Virus record (IMG/VR): IMGVR_UViG_3300042938_000567
Location: 1 to 60,530 of that record
Origin: a virus
Strand: one strand, 5' to 3'
Length of the DNA stretch: 60,530 nucleotides
The translations under genes were made by a program, and so were the position numbers. The number at the start of each line of letters is the position of its first letter. Position 1 is the stretch's first letter. This document shows positions 42,119 through 52,711 of this stretch, piece after piece. The notes beneath the pieces were generated by a model. That model was not told the origin of the DNA, ran no database searches, and worked only from the letters and a program-made list of their open reading frames with translations.

Positions 42119-43958
42119 TGATTGAGTAGTCGTAATATCGTTCTGGGCAGCAGTTAATGTCTGGACACTCTTGATCGTTTTCTGGGCAGTCACCAATCGG
42201 AGAGTCTTCCAAATTCTTAATGTTTGCCATTATTCTTACTCTGTCCACTGTTGCTGTCCCTGTCAAGTTAATCTTTAATTGAAATTCACTTCCTTCGATT
42301 ACTGGAATATCAGAAATGTAATTACATTCAGATGGATCGGGTGAGTTAAACTTGTATCTCTTGTAGGAGTCTCCTCCCCTGCGAGGATTGCATGGCGTTT
42401 TTAGAACGGGTGAACATGGGTTACACCCATAGGTGGTAGGAACTTTAAGCTCGCTCCAGCATGGATAGGAGTCTGGTCTGAACTCAGCTTTGCTCGTTAC
42501 CTCTCCTTTGATTTCAGATAGCCACATTTCTCCACCAGTGATTCGCTTCCTCAAGAATTTGTTTGATGCTCCGCTTTGCGCGAAGTCATACCTTCCCGAT
42601 GTGAAGAAGGATTCAATTTGTCTAGTTCCATTAGCACCGAAATCACTTCCAGTAGAGTTAGTGAACTCATACAATCTATTCTTGTTATCGTTATCGAATG
42701 AGAATCCAAATCCACGCTTCTGACCAGTAATCAATGCAGACAGTAGTTGAGTTGGTCTAAAGCCCGTCCAGATGCCATTCCAGCGAAAAGAAAGCTGTGC
42801 GTCAGGTGAAGGTGAAGATGATTGGTCTAGGTCAAGAACTACCATTCCTCTGTGATACCTATTCAATCCTTCTACCCCTGCCGCCCGATAGGTTTCTGGT
42901 GCTACTGTGCTGATCAGATAGTTATCGAAGAACATTGTAGAAGCGAACTGCTTCAACCAAGGAGTATCATTTGATACCCACTTGTTCACTTCCCTAGATA
43001 GTTTACGAAGCGAGAAGTATCTGGCAAATTCAGATTGGCTATTGGAATAGAACGCCCAACCATCGTGTGATCTGAACCAAAGCTCAGAGTTAGCTAAAGC
43101 TGTAGATGGTGATACGCATCCCCGTCCAAGCAAACTGATCGTCTGCATATTGGTTGTTGCCCACTGCGCCCTTGGGATACTCACATCCATTGCGAATGCT
43201 CCGTTAGCAGTTAGGATTACCAATGCGCCTTGGGCGCGGAGGTTAGTTCCAATCTGTGGCATTACTTTCATGCCAGTGATATTCCCCATCATAGATGGAG
43301 TGGAGAACGCACCACCCTCTGCCCAGTACCCGATCTCTGTGAAGTTCTCGGTATTCTTGGTATCGGTGAATCCGTTTCCGTAGATAATATCTGAAGCGTA
43401 GATTTGGTTAAGTCTATCAGTTACGAATACTCTCCCGAAAGCATACTCCATGATAGTCCCAATCGGCATCTTCTTGAGATATGGATTTAAACGATACGCT
43501 GGTACACTCAAGTCTCCGTCCCACGCAATAGCATTTTGGTATCCGTTCTGGATGTATACCCGATCTTCAGCTTGCACGAAGAAGGTGTGCATCATGCCGG
43601 GGTCATTACCTTCGATCAACTTATAAGCGTAGGCTATGTTGTTTACTACCTTTAGGAAGTAGATCACCCCAGATACCGATAGAAGAATGCCATCGTTGGT
43701 ATTGAGGTTCGTTGCCCGATAGGGATATGAACCTTGGAAGCTACCATTCTGAATATCGTTAACGATAATCTCATCTTGTCCTTCCCCCGCTACGATTGGG
43801 ATGTTACGGATGCTGGGCCTTGTCCTGTTAATACCTCCTCGGAATGTTCTATTAACAGACTCTGCCACCATTGATGGAGGCAAATACGATGGGTGAGTAT
43901 CTGCGTCTTGCGCTACGATACTTGTGAACCCATCAAAGACTGATCCATCTGCTGGCAT
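42111..43958 (-). CDS. tail tubular protein B-like (beta-propeller) protein
   Basis: 615 residues, beta-rich. GGINRTRPSIRNIPIVAGEG, GMMHTFFVQAEDRVYIQNGY, GRVFVTDRLNQIYASDIIYG and SELWFRSHDGWAFYSNSQSE have the propeller-like pattern of gp12-type nozzle proteins. The C-terminal end is Cys-rich (CNPCSP, CPENDQECPDINCCPE), which is unusual. It would form the distal tail tube. Confidence 0.65.
   Translation of the reverse strand: MPADGSVFDGFTSIVAQDADTHPSYLPPSMVAESVNRTFRGGINRTRPSIRNIPIVAGEGQDEIIVNDIQNGSFQGSYPYRATNLNTNDGILLSVSGVIYFLKVVNNIAYAYKLIEGNDPGMMHTFFVQAEDRVYIQNGYQNAIAWDGDLSVPAYRLNPYLKKMPIGTIMEYAFGRVFVTDRLNQIYASDIIYGNGFTDTKNTENFTEIGYWAEGGAFSTPSMMGNITGMKVMPQIGTNLRAQGALVILTANGAFAMDVSIPRAQWATTNMQTISLLGRGCVSPSTALANSELWFRSHDGWAFYSNSQSEFARYFSLRKLSREVNKWVSNDTPWLKQFASTMFFDNYLISTVAPETYRAAGVEGLNRYHRGMVVLDLDQSSSPSPDAQLSFRWNGIWTGFRPTQLLSALITGQKRGFGFSFDNDNKNRLYEFTNSTGSDFGANGTRQIESFFTSGRYDFAQSGASNKFLRKRITGGEMWLSEIKGEVTSKAEFRPDSYPCWSELKVPTTYGCNPCSPVLKTPCNPRRGGDSYKRYKFNSPDPSECNYISDIPVIEGSEFQLKINLTGTATVDRVRIMANIKNLEDSPIGDCPENDQECPDINCCPERYYDYSING
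43753..43768. promoter_or_regulatory. palindromic site 14 (ATATCG-TTAA-CGATAA)
   Basis: One arm mismatch; inside the tube B gene near its 5' end. Confidence 0.6.
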
Positions 43959-44815
43959 TAGAAAACGATAAACAAATCACCAGTTGCGTTTCTATAAATG
44001 CTATTTACTGCAAGACCACCAGCAATTGCCGCTGCGTTACTTGCGTATACTGACAATCCAGTAAGAGTTATGACTCCATCAACTCTTGCTGTTCCCGCAA
44101 CATGAAGTGTAGCTGTTGGTGCGCCAGTTCCAATGCCTACATTAGCTCCATTAAAAGAAGTGGCTTTAGTTACTGCTGTGCTGGTGTTATTAAAAGCAAA
44201 AATCCCATCACTTGCTCCATCAAATACCATATCACCATCAGTTGGATGGAAAAATTCAAATGTTCCACCTTTTAAGGGATTGGTATTTGTGCTTTGAATG
44301 GTAAGAGAAGTTCCGTCTACCGTGTTAATTACAACACCATTACCAGCCAAAGATTGGTTGATAGTAAGTGCAGTTGTCGCGGATGGGTTTGTGATAGCAA
44401 CAGTCTTTGCTGTTACCGCACCAGTAGAAGCCAATGAAGTTACACTTGCCGCGCCAGTAGTCAACGAAGTTGCTGTAAGCGCACCAGTAGAAACCGCGCC
44501 AGTAGTAGTCAATGGCTGGCTACCAAGATCAACTGGGCCAACTTGAAGAACGCTATTGATCGTAGCAAACTCTACAATCCCAGTTGTGCTTTTACCAAGG
44601 ACAGTATTGTTAGCTCCGTTAGTCCAAGTCAGATTACTAGCACCATCAGTCTTCAAGACTTGCTGGGATGCTGGAGTCTGGATGGTCTTCTGGCAAGCAG
44701 CAGAGTCTTCTACTACCAATCGTTTACCATTGGCGGTTGTTTCTAGTGGCTCACACAGCAAAGGATATTCCGAATCGCAGGGTGGGCAAGGTGTACAAGG
44801 TGTGCAGAGGCTCAT
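43958..44815 (-). CDS. tail fibre protein with Cys-rich N-terminus
   Basis: 285 residues. The start MSLCTPCTPCPPCDS is Cys/Pro-rich. The middle repeats GALTATSLTTGAASVTSLAS-type strands and the C-terminus has NVGIGTGAPTATLHVAGTAR, the repeat common in trimeric fibre and intramolecular-chaperone-type proteins. It overlaps the membrane protein gene by four bases. Likely a short fibre. Confidence 0.65.
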   Translation of the reverse strand: MSLCTPCTPCPPCDSEYPLLCEPLETTANGKRLVVEDSAACQKTIQTPASQQVLKTDGASNLTWTNGANNTVLGKSTTGIVEFATINSVLQVGPVDLGSQPLTTTGAVSTGALTATSLTTGAASVTSLASTGAVTAKTVAITNPSATTALTINQSLAGNGVVINTVDGTSLTIQSTNTNPLKGGTFEFFHPTDGDMVFDGASDGIFAFNNTSTAVTKATSFNGANVGIGTGAPTATLHVAGTARVDGVITLTGLSVYASNAAAIAGGLAVNSIYRNATGDLFIVF

Positions 44816-45111
44816 AGTATTTGTAAAATTATTGCTATTGTTATTACGATCAACGAAGGAATTGTCAAGTCTGCAAAAAACGCTTTAAGCGTCCAGTATT
44901 TTGGATTAAACCCACCAAACACGCTCATGTCTTTTCTCAATTTGCTTGCAGATGCTTCGATGTTTCGATACTCGGCTTGAGATATTTCCCTGCCTGCAAA
45001 GAAGAATATTCCCGAAATAGCACCGATAAACGGATTCTTTGTCAAAGCATATCCGATTCCTTGGAGTGCAAGGCAGATTAGGATATGAGATATGTTGATG
45101 AAGTTTTTCAA
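44812..45111 (-). CDS. 99-residue membrane protein
   Basis: Three hydrophobic stretches (ISHILICLALQGIGYA, FIGAISGIFFFAG, SLIVITIAIILQIL) around a charged loop. No lysis partner is adjacent; the lysis genes are at 52169-53221. It may be a virion or entry-related membrane protein or a second holin. Confidence 0.55.
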   Translation of the reverse strand: MKNFINISHILICLALQGIGYALTKNPFIGAISGIFFFAGREISQAEYRNIEASASKLRKDMSVFGGFNPKYWTLKAFFADLTIPSLIVITIAIILQIL

Positions 45112-45203
45112 GGCTTTTTGATTAACACTTTATTCAAAGTGCCATTCTCTCTTGCGTAGATTGTTTTGCCTTTATCTGGGCTTTCGTATGTAACTTTGCT
45201 CAT
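45108..45203 (-). CDS. 31-residue hypothetical peptide
   Basis: MSKVTYESPDKGKTIYAREN; coupled at both ends (ATGA with 45200-45283 and with the membrane protein gene). Role unknown. Confidence 0.45.
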   Translation of the reverse strand: MSKVTYESPDKGKTIYARENGTLNKVLIKKP

Positions 45204-45283
45204 ACATCGTATCCTTCTTTTTCCCAACGCTCTTGTTCAATTTCGTAATCGGGTTTGTCTTTGGTGTAGTCGTAGAGGTTCAT
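45200..45283 (-). CDS. 27-residue micro-protein, copy 1
   Basis: Starts MNLYDYTKDKPDYE and ends KEGYDV. A second copy at 47002-47085 differs in only two residues while the DNA differs mostly at third codon positions, good evidence that it is translated. Each copy follows a tail spike gene. Confidence 0.65.
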   Translation of the reverse strand: MNLYDYTKDKPDYEIEQERWEKEGYDV

Positions 45284-45285
45284 AA

Positions 45286-46998
45286 TTATGGATTTCTTGG
45301 AGTTCTTGAAACTTCATACCAAGTAGTTCCTGTATGAACTAATGTAATAGTATTGCCAATTGCTGTTGTAAAATTGCCCGCATCCAAAACCATTTCATCA
45401 ATTGCGGGAGTTGGGCCTGCGGCTTGAACTGTTAATACCGAACTAAAAATAAGAGTTACATTTCTTCCAGCCCAACCATGACGCAATTTAGAAAAATTAT
45501 TTGTTCCATTAACAAAAAACACAGAACCTTGTTGCGGAATATTGCATTCTCCGGTTACAGTTGGAGTAATTGAATCAGAAACAATATTTTGCAATGGATT
45601 TATAAATGTATTTATTGATGTATTGTTTATTCCAAATTGCGTTCTTGCATTATTTACTAAAGATGTAATAACTTTACCGGTAATTAATATGCTAAAATTA
45701 TTATTAAATATAACATAAGAAGACGATTTTTGTATATTAACTGAATTTACAAGTTGACTAAAATAACAATTTGTTATTGTTGCATTTCCATTTTCTAAAA
45801 ATACTCCATTTGTTCCATTTGTAATTGATGATCCATTTATTGTTGTGCAACCATTAGCAAATGTATTATCAATATATATTCCTGTTGTGTGTGCAGAACA
45901 CTGGCAACCAATAACCCTAACATCTCCAGATTGTTTTCTTATTTTAATTGCTGTTAAGTTTGTTAAATCTATGCCAGACCACAATCCAAGATTATTATCA
46001 AAAGAACAATTAACTATACTAATGCTTGTAAAAACATCATCTGCATCCAGCCCTGTAAGGTAGCCATAAGAAAAACAATTTGATATTTTCCCCCAATCAG
46101 TTCTGTTTGAAAACCTATAAGCTGTTCCATTTCTTACAATTATTGAGCCTGGCCCCCAAGCTATAGATGCAAATGGCCAAGCATGACAGTTTGAAATGTA
46201 AAAAACATCAAGACAATTATCTATTTCAATTCCATTTACATTATCCATGTAAACATAATCAATCCTTGCTCTTTGATGTCCTGTTGAATAATATGCTTTA
46301 TTAAAACCAAGAATCATGCAATGGCTAACTGCTACATCATCATCTGATGCAATAATTGCCGTTCCAGTAAATGCGGAAGCATTTTGAACAGGGAAGACCA
46401 TTCCTTTTCTGTAGATCAGCAATCCAGAAATACTTGATCCGCCTTGCATATAAATTGAAACCCCAACAGTTCCAGCATCCAAAACAATAGCTCCACCGAT
46501 ATTATTATATGGTGCAGAACTATTGTCTTGTGGACTTCCAACAAACTTATGTGGCCCAACCAATGAAACATTTGGTTTTACAATTAATCCATTTAGATCA
46601 ATCAAACATTTCATTCCATTCGGAATTAAAACTGTTCCTCCAGCAGAACCGAGGCTATCAATTGCAAGTTGAATTGCGGCACGATCATTTGTAATACCAT
46701 CACCAACCGCACCAAAATCTTTCACATTTACCACATCAGCAAACCTGTTAGCCAAAGAACGAGCAGTCGTGCTACCAGTTGCAATCGCAGTAGAGTTACT
46801 TACATTGCTTGTAGTATTTCCAACAAACGAAACATTCCCGCTTGCATCTACACTCAACACATCCTGCGTAGTTGCTCCAGAATTTCCCCGTGCCAGCTTA
46901 ATCGTGCCGTCTGGTGACGATGGCACTGCCAGCGTAAAGTTCTGCGTTGCTGTCGGTGATTGTCCTACTTGGACTGCGTTTGCTTTGATTAGACTCAT
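45286..46998 (-). CDS. tail spike 1, pectate-lyase-type beta-helix
   Basis: 570 residues. The shared module TGSTTARSLANRFADVVNVK and DFGAVGDGITNDRAAIQLAI begin a right-handed beta-helix (VRVIGCQCSAHTTGIYIDNT). Such spikes bind or cut host surface polysaccharide. The N-terminus has SPDGTIKLARGNSG, a virion attachment module. One of three related spikes. Confidence 0.8.
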   Translation of the reverse strand: MSLIKANAVQVGQSPTATQNFTLAVPSSPDGTIKLARGNSGATTQDVLSVDASGNVSFVGNTTSNVSNSTAIATGSTTARSLANRFADVVNVKDFGAVGDGITNDRAAIQLAIDSLGSAGGTVLIPNGMKCLIDLNGLIVKPNVSLVGPHKFVGSPQDNSSAPYNNIGGAIVLDAGTVGVSIYMQGGSSISGLLIYRKGMVFPVQNASAFTGTAIIASDDDVAVSHCMILGFNKAYYSTGHQRARIDYVYMDNVNGIEIDNCLDVFYISNCHAWPFASIAWGPGSIIVRNGTAYRFSNRTDWGKISNCFSYGYLTGLDADDVFTSISIVNCSFDNNLGLWSGIDLTNLTAIKIRKQSGDVRVIGCQCSAHTTGIYIDNTFANGCTTINGSSITNGTNGVFLENGNATITNCYFSQLVNSVNIQKSSSYVIFNNNFSILITGKVITSLVNNARTQFGINNTSINTFINPLQNIVSDSITPTVTGECNIPQQGSVFFVNGTNNFSKLRHGWAGRNVTLIFSSVLTVQAAGPTPAIDEMVLDAGNFTTAIGNTITLVHTGTTWYEVSRTPRNP

Positions 46999-47001
46999 AG
47001 T

Positions 47002-47085
47002 TTAAATATCATATCCTTCTTTTTCCCAGCGTTCCTGTTCTACTTCGTAGTCTGGTTTGTCTTTTGTGTAGTCGTAGAGGTTCAT
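47002..47085 (-). CDS. 27-residue micro-protein, copy 2
   Basis: Near-identical in protein to 45200-45283 (ends KEGYDI), lying between tail spikes 1 and 2. It may be a peptide needed for spike assembly. Confidence 0.65.
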   Translation of the reverse strand: MNLYDYTKDKPDYEVEQERWEKEGYDI

Positions 47086-47089
47086 TATT

Positions 47090-48727
47090 TTAGATTGATC
47101 TTGATTTTTCATACCAAGCACTTGCTTGACCAATTAGCGTTAGCGTACTTCCAACTTGAGATGTAAAAACAGCAGATAATTTAGCAATTGCGTGTGCGCC
47201 TGTTGTTGTTGTTACGACATTCCCAGCAGTTGCAAAATATAATGTAATTTCCCTTCCTTGCCAAACATACTGAACTTTATTAAAATTACCAGCAGGAACA
47301 TTTACAACGCTTGCTTCTGGATCAATAGTTAAAACGCTTGATGCTATTGTAGATGGGGAAATTCCCATGTTTTGTCCAACAACAGATTGTGCAAATTTTG
47401 AGTAATTATTGTCATTTAACTGTATATTTGTATTTGGATTTACTACTGTAATTGGCGCAACGGCTCCAGTAAATGTATTATTAGAAATAATAAAGGAATT
47501 TGTAGTATTGTCTATTGCAATTCCAGTATTTCCATACGCTTCAAAAATACAAGAGTTAAAAGTAACAGAACCGCTGTCACACCACGCCCCACGATTTGTT
47601 ACTGTAGAAAATCTACAATTAACAAAAGATGTAATATAGTAAGTTGTGTCTGGAGTATTTATGTATGCTCCACTATCTTGAGATGAAACTTGACAATTTG
47701 CAAATCTATTCCTTAACGATGTCCCTGCTACAACTATTCCCAAAGAACCTACATATGGAGTTGGGGTTCCATCAACTGAACAATTTACAATTTGTGCATC
47801 ATCAGTATCATTCAAATGAATTCCTCTAAAATATCCATACGAAAAACAATCTTGTAAATTAGGCCAATCGGCATTTTGTATGAAGATTGCATTCCCGCTT
47901 CTATGATTTTTTAATGGATCACCTGTTTGAACTGATGTAAAAGGCCAACAATGAACAGATGTAAAACGAGAAACATCAAAACCGTTTTCAAGATATACTC
48001 CGTTTTTGCAATCTATATTAACATCTTTTATTTTTACCCTCTGTGCAGTAATAATGTAAATAGCATATTCAAATCCAAGGATCATGCTATTAAAAATATA
48101 CATATCATCAGACAAGCCATTTACTCCTGTTATAGCCTTTCCAGAAAAATCAGTTTCTCCGTTTGTAATAGGAAATACCATTCCTTTTCTGTAAATTAAA
48201 CATCCATCAATTCCAGCACTTCCTTTAACATTTATTGTTGCTAAAGGATTAATAATCAAAGAAGACACTTGATTGTAAAGTAATCCTCCTGTGCCATTGT
48301 TATCTCTGCATCCAACAGAATTAAATGGGCCTTTTAATGTTATATTTGAGTTAATTGTAATACTTGTATCAATCAAGCATTTCATTCCATTTGGGATTAC
48401 AACAGTTCCTCCCGCTATGCCCAAACTATTAATCGCCGCTTGAATAGCTGGGCCATCATTAGTTCCAGTTCCAGTTGTTGCATTCCAATTACCTATAGCC
48501 CCGAAATCTTTTACATTGACCACATCTGCAAATCGGTTAGCCAATGTCCTTGCCGTAGTCGATCCAGTAGCAATCGCAGTCGAACTTGAAATGTTGCCAG
48601 CGGAGATTGCCCCTACAAAGCTGTTTGCCGTCACTACGCCAGCGTTGCTCACAGTCATCTGGTCAACGCCACCTACTCCGATGATTGCCTGTGTTCCGTC
48701 TACTGATGCTTTAATGTTTGCGCTCAT
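47090..48727 (-). CDS. tail spike 2, pectate-lyase-type beta-helix
   Basis: 545 residues, a paralogue of spike 1 with the same IATGSTTARTLANRFADVVN module, an AIQAAINSLGIAGGTVVIPN start to the helix and a similar C-terminus (VVNVPAGNFNKVQYVWQGRE versus a KLRHGWAGRN segment). Divergence in the middle suggests a different glycan target. Confidence 0.8.
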   Translation of the reverse strand: MSANIKASVDGTQAIIGVGGVDQMTVSNAGVVTANSFVGAISAGNISSSTAIATGSTTARTLANRFADVVNVKDFGAIGNWNATTGTGTNDGPAIQAAINSLGIAGGTVVIPNGMKCLIDTSITINSNITLKGPFNSVGCRDNNGTGGLLYNQVSSLIINPLATINVKGSAGIDGCLIYRKGMVFPITNGETDFSGKAITGVNGLSDDMYIFNSMILGFEYAIYIITAQRVKIKDVNIDCKNGVYLENGFDVSRFTSVHCWPFTSVQTGDPLKNHRSGNAIFIQNADWPNLQDCFSYGYFRGIHLNDTDDAQIVNCSVDGTPTPYVGSLGIVVAGTSLRNRFANCQVSSQDSGAYINTPDTTYYITSFVNCRFSTVTNRGAWCDSGSVTFNSCIFEAYGNTGIAIDNTTNSFIISNNTFTGAVAPITVVNPNTNIQLNDNNYSKFAQSVVGQNMGISPSTIASSVLTIDPEASVVNVPAGNFNKVQYVWQGREITLYFATAGNVVTTTTGAHAIAKLSAVFTSQVGSTLTLIGQASAWYEKSRSI

Positions 48728-48732
48728 AGTGA

Positions 48733-48981
48733 TTAGCAGTCTACTGCGTCCGCGAATTCTGGCAATGTTTTTAAATGGAGGTACGCCTGTTTGATTGGAT
48801 TCTCTCCATTGATGTCTAAATCAAAAATAAAGGTTTTTAATTCAAATGGATCAGCATTGTTGTTTGCTGAAAAAGAAACAATTGCTTGAATTTCTTTTTT
48901 GTTTCCACTTATTGATACAGCTTTAATGTAACAATCATTTATCGTTACATCTTTAATCGTTTTTGTTTGTTTTAATGCCAT
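48733..48981 (-). CDS. 82-residue hypothetical between spikes
   Basis: From the ATG at 48981 (MALKQTKTIKDVTINDCYIK); beta-rich with an acidic end (HLKTLPEFADAVDC). The earlier in-frame codons belong to the shadow of spike 3. Similar small proteins next to fibre genes in other phages aid assembly; role not known here. Confidence 0.55.
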   Translation of the reverse strand: MALKQTKTIKDVTINDCYIKAVSISGNKKEIQAIVSFSANNNADPFELKTFIFDLDINGENPIKQAYLHLKTLPEFADAVDC

Positions 48982-48994
48982 AGTATTATTTAGT

Positions 48995-50869
48995 TTAAGG
49001 TCTTGTATATGCACCGCCGATTTTGAAATTAGCCGTGAATGTTGTATTTGCAGTAAGTGTTGATGCTGTATTTCCTGTAGTAAATACTCCAACACATTGA
49101 GAATATAACGCGGAATCAACTCCAACAAATACATATTTCCCATTTTGGACTGTAGCTGCATTTGATAGCGTTGCTTGAACAGGGGCAGATAATGACCCAT
49201 ATGAAAATGGATATGTAATTGTAGTTGTTGCTGTAGATGCTCCATTTAATATGGTGGCAGAAGCAGCAATATTTATTTCTGGGAAAAAGAAATCCGCTCC
49301 ACTTGCAACAGTTCCAGCCTGCACTCTAAACACTTGAATTGATGACAACATCGTTGAGTGTATATTTAAATCTTTAATAAGAAACGGCCCAGTTGTTCCT
49401 GTGTATACTAATGGTGATCCTGTTCCTACAGATGATTGTTGAATGATAGCTAATAGTCCACTACAATCATTGATATAAGTATTATTCTCCATTGTAATGC
49501 TTGGTTGCACTAATGGCCTAGCATAGTGTGTTCCAACAAACACAATCATTCCTTGATTAGCATTAACAACAATTTCATTGTTTGTTATTTGAGTATGATA
49601 ATAATAATTTATTTTTTCCCAAAAAGAGGTAGACATAGTTCCAATAACTTTATTTGAAGTTGATGAACCCATGCTTATGTAGTTTTTATCAATAATAAAA
49701 TTACTACCAACAATTTCGGTGAAATATATTCCCGGCCCACTTGGGGCTGCAAATATTTTATTATTAATATAATTTACATATTCACCAGCAATTTCTGCTC
49801 CACCATATATTTCATTGTTTTGATATGTTATTCTGGAACAATTTCCATGAACATCTGCGCTAATATCAGAAACTAATTGATCGCTTTGTGTTTTTGAATT
49901 TTGGATTGTTACAAATTTTGTTCCAGTGTCACCATGTCCACCTAACGAAATCCCATGAACAGTACCATAACAATTACATTTATCAATCAACACGCTTTGA
50001 GAATCATCAATTACAATTCCATATCTATTATCAGTAATGCCCGTTGCAGTGCAAGTTGCTTTACTTTTTTTAATAGCGCAATCTATTGAGTTTCTTATGG
50101 ATAATGATGCGCTTGAGCCACCTGAAAACTTTGAGTTTTCAATATAAGAATTTTTTGTGTATTCTAAAATACATGAATATGTTGCGCTATTTGTTGATAC
50201 AACTTCTAAATCCCGTATAGTAATTTCTACTGGAGTAATTTTTTTGACGCTTATATTTGCACCAGTTGACCATAGTGCAACTGAATTTTCATCAGTCGTA
50301 ATTGTATTTCCAACCACGCTTCTTACATTAAACAATTGTCCAGTTTTGTAATAACTTCTGTGAAGCGAAAAACTAAAATCTGTAGTATTGATTAATTGCA
50401 TTACACTTCCAGAAACAAATGAACCTCCAGTAACTGAAAATACATTTGTTCCAAAACTTGGAGCAGATGCAAGTGTGTATTGCGTTGAATCTATTACTCC
50501 CTTAAAAGCTAGGTAGCCAGTAGTGAAATTTAACTTTGAGCCATTTCCTATAATTTGAACATCCTTCGATGTAATCTCAATTCCAGAACTGCAAGTGTAT
50601 TCTCCTTTTGGGAAAATAATTGTTTTCCCTGTATTTAATGCGTCTTCAATTGCTTGTCTGCTATCAACTGCCCCAGTAGGATCGGCTCCAAAGTCCAATA
50701 CATTCACCACATCAGCGAAACGATTAGCCAGCGAACGAGCAGTTGTGCTTCCAGTAGCGGTTGCTGTAAGCGAACTACCATTGCCATTCAATCCAATGAA
50801 ATTACCAGAGATGTCTCCTCCAGTTACATTGCCAAACAAACCTGATGTTCCGTCGAGAATTAGTGCCAT
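48995..50869 (-). CDS. tail spike 3, pectate-lyase-type beta-helix
   Basis: 624 residues. ATATGSTTARSLANRFADVV, DFGADPTGAVDSRQAIEDAL and FPKGEYTCSSG give the same helix entry as spikes 1 and 2, with a distinct C-terminal domain (ATLSNAATVQNGKYVFVGVD). The N-terminus MALILDGTSGLFGNVTGGDI is a different attachment module from that of spike 1. Confidence 0.8.
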   Translation of the reverse strand: MALILDGTSGLFGNVTGGDISGNFIGLNGNGSSLTATATGSTTARSLANRFADVVNVLDFGADPTGAVDSRQAIEDALNTGKTIIFPKGEYTCSSGIEITSKDVQIIGNGSKLNFTTGYLAFKGVIDSTQYTLASAPSFGTNVFSVTGGSFVSGSVMQLINTTDFSFSLHRSYYKTGQLFNVRSVVGNTITTDENSVALWSTGANISVKKITPVEITIRDLEVVSTNSATYSCILEYTKNSYIENSKFSGGSSASLSIRNSIDCAIKKSKATCTATGITDNRYGIVIDDSQSVLIDKCNCYGTVHGISLGGHGDTGTKFVTIQNSKTQSDQLVSDISADVHGNCSRITYQNNEIYGGAEIAGEYVNYINNKIFAAPSGPGIYFTEIVGSNFIIDKNYISMGSSTSNKVIGTMSTSFWEKINYYYHTQITNNEIVVNANQGMIVFVGTHYARPLVQPSITMENNTYINDCSGLLAIIQQSSVGTGSPLVYTGTTGPFLIKDLNIHSTMLSSIQVFRVQAGTVASGADFFFPEINIAASATILNGASTATTTITYPFSYGSLSAPVQATLSNAATVQNGKYVFVGVDSALYSQCVGVFTTGNTASTLTANTTFTANFKIGGAYTRP

Positions 50870-50873
50870 AATA

Positions 50874-51179
50874 TTATACGATTGTGTAGGTGCTTCCTGA
50901 TGGAACTGTTAATACAACTCCGGGGTTTACTGTGATTGGCCCTGCTGACATGGCATTGCGTCCAGTTGTGATGGTGTAGTCTGTTACCATTACTTGGTCA
51001 TTCTCGTAGAATACTCCAAAGGTATTTCCACCAGTAGGGGCTTTGCCGCCAGATGATCCTCCCGCCGCTTCTACAGCGATACGGGCGTAGTAAGCTGCGC
51101 GATCAGCAATCGCATTCATTGCGGACTCACTTGGGCCGCATGGATTGCATTTAGAACTTCTGGAATTTCCGCAACTCAT
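50874..51179 (-). CDS. short fibre-like protein with VPSGSTYTIV terminus
   Basis: 101 residues. Cys-containing N-terminus (MSCGNSRSSKCNPCGPSESA), an Ala-rich helix, and a C-terminal beta domain (AGPITVNPGVVLTVPSGSTY). The same tip ends the collagen-like fibre at 51238, so this looks like its short relative without the collagen shaft. Palindromic site 15 lies seven bases before the ATG. Confidence 0.65.
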   Translation of the reverse strand: MSCGNSRSSKCNPCGPSESAMNAIADRAAYYARIAVEAAGGSSGGKAPTGGNTFGVFYENDQVMVTDYTITTGRNAMSAGPITVNPGVVLTVPSGSTYTIV

Positions 51180-51185
51180 AGTTGA

Positions 51186-51201
51186 TTATCGTTAACGATA
51201 G
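51186..51201. promoter_or_regulatory. palindromic site 15 (TTATCG-TTAA-CGATAG)
   Basis: One end mismatch; seven bases upstream of the ATG at 51179. Confidence 0.65.
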
Positions 51202-51237
51202 GGTTAATTGTTGTCATTGCAAGGATTATTTTTGAAA

Positions 51238-52137
<900 letters not shown>

Positions 52138-52141
52138 AATT

Positions 52142-52157
52142 TTATCGTTAACGATAA
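52142..52157. promoter_or_regulatory. palindromic site 16 (TTATCG-TTAA-CGATAA)
   Basis: Perfect palindrome directly upstream of the ATG at 52137, at the ribosome-binding position. Confidence 0.8.
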
Positions 52158-52168
52158 TTTAGCTTCAG

Positions 52169-52711
52169 TCAAGTCGTTTCCACTAATAGATAGGGAATTG
52201 TCTTTTGATTGTATCTAGTCATTTCTGAATAGACTAAATTGATGAATCCGTCCCATTGCGGCGGGTAGATCGTTTGGCAACCCAACGACGATGTGGTGTT
52301 GTATCCTCCCCGATGTATGTTAATAGCGATTCCCATATCGTCTCCAACCCCATCCCGTGTGACTGGCAGTTCTTCTTTTGCGTTAGAAGGTCGAAGCGCA
52401 GGGTAGCCGCCTCCGGGTTTACTAATGCCATGATGCCCCTTACGGAACCGATGAATGCCCGTTTTGAGAACCGCGATACCCTTCTTATGAACTGACGGAT
52501 CAGTATTCGCATTGAAAGTAGCATGAACAGAAGGAGATAAAAGTATAATCGCATCATCGTAGATACCCCTATCGTTCTTTCCCTTCTCTCCCATAGTATC
52601 ACGATAATAGCCTCTAATACCAACCAAAGCAACACGATCAACGATTCCCGATTTGATTACCATCGAGAGCGTCTTCTCCTTTGCTTGCTGCGGTCGGGAG
52701 TTTGGAACCAT
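52169..52711 (-). CDS. putative endolysin, L,D-transpeptidase-like fold
   Basis: 180 residues without a signal peptide. His133 in INIHRGG and SLGCQT (Ser142, Cys145) resemble the His and Ser-x-Gly-Cys active site of L,D-transpeptidase-fold enzymes. GIRGYYRDTMGEKGKNDRGI and DDAIILLSPS are typical of a phage lysis family with this core. It lies in the lysis cassette after holin-like and lipoprotein genes, so cutting host peptidoglycan is the likely role. The exact bond cut is unknown. Confidence 0.6.
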   Translation of the reverse strand: MVPNSRPQQAKEKTLSMVIKSGIVDRVALVGIRGYYRDTMGEKGKNDRGIYDDAIILLSPSVHATFNANTDPSVHKKGIAVLKTGIHRFRKGHHGISKPGGGYPALRPSNAKEELPVTRDGVGDDMGIAINIHRGGYNTTSSLGCQTIYPPQWDGFINLVYSEMTRYNQKTIPYLLVETT

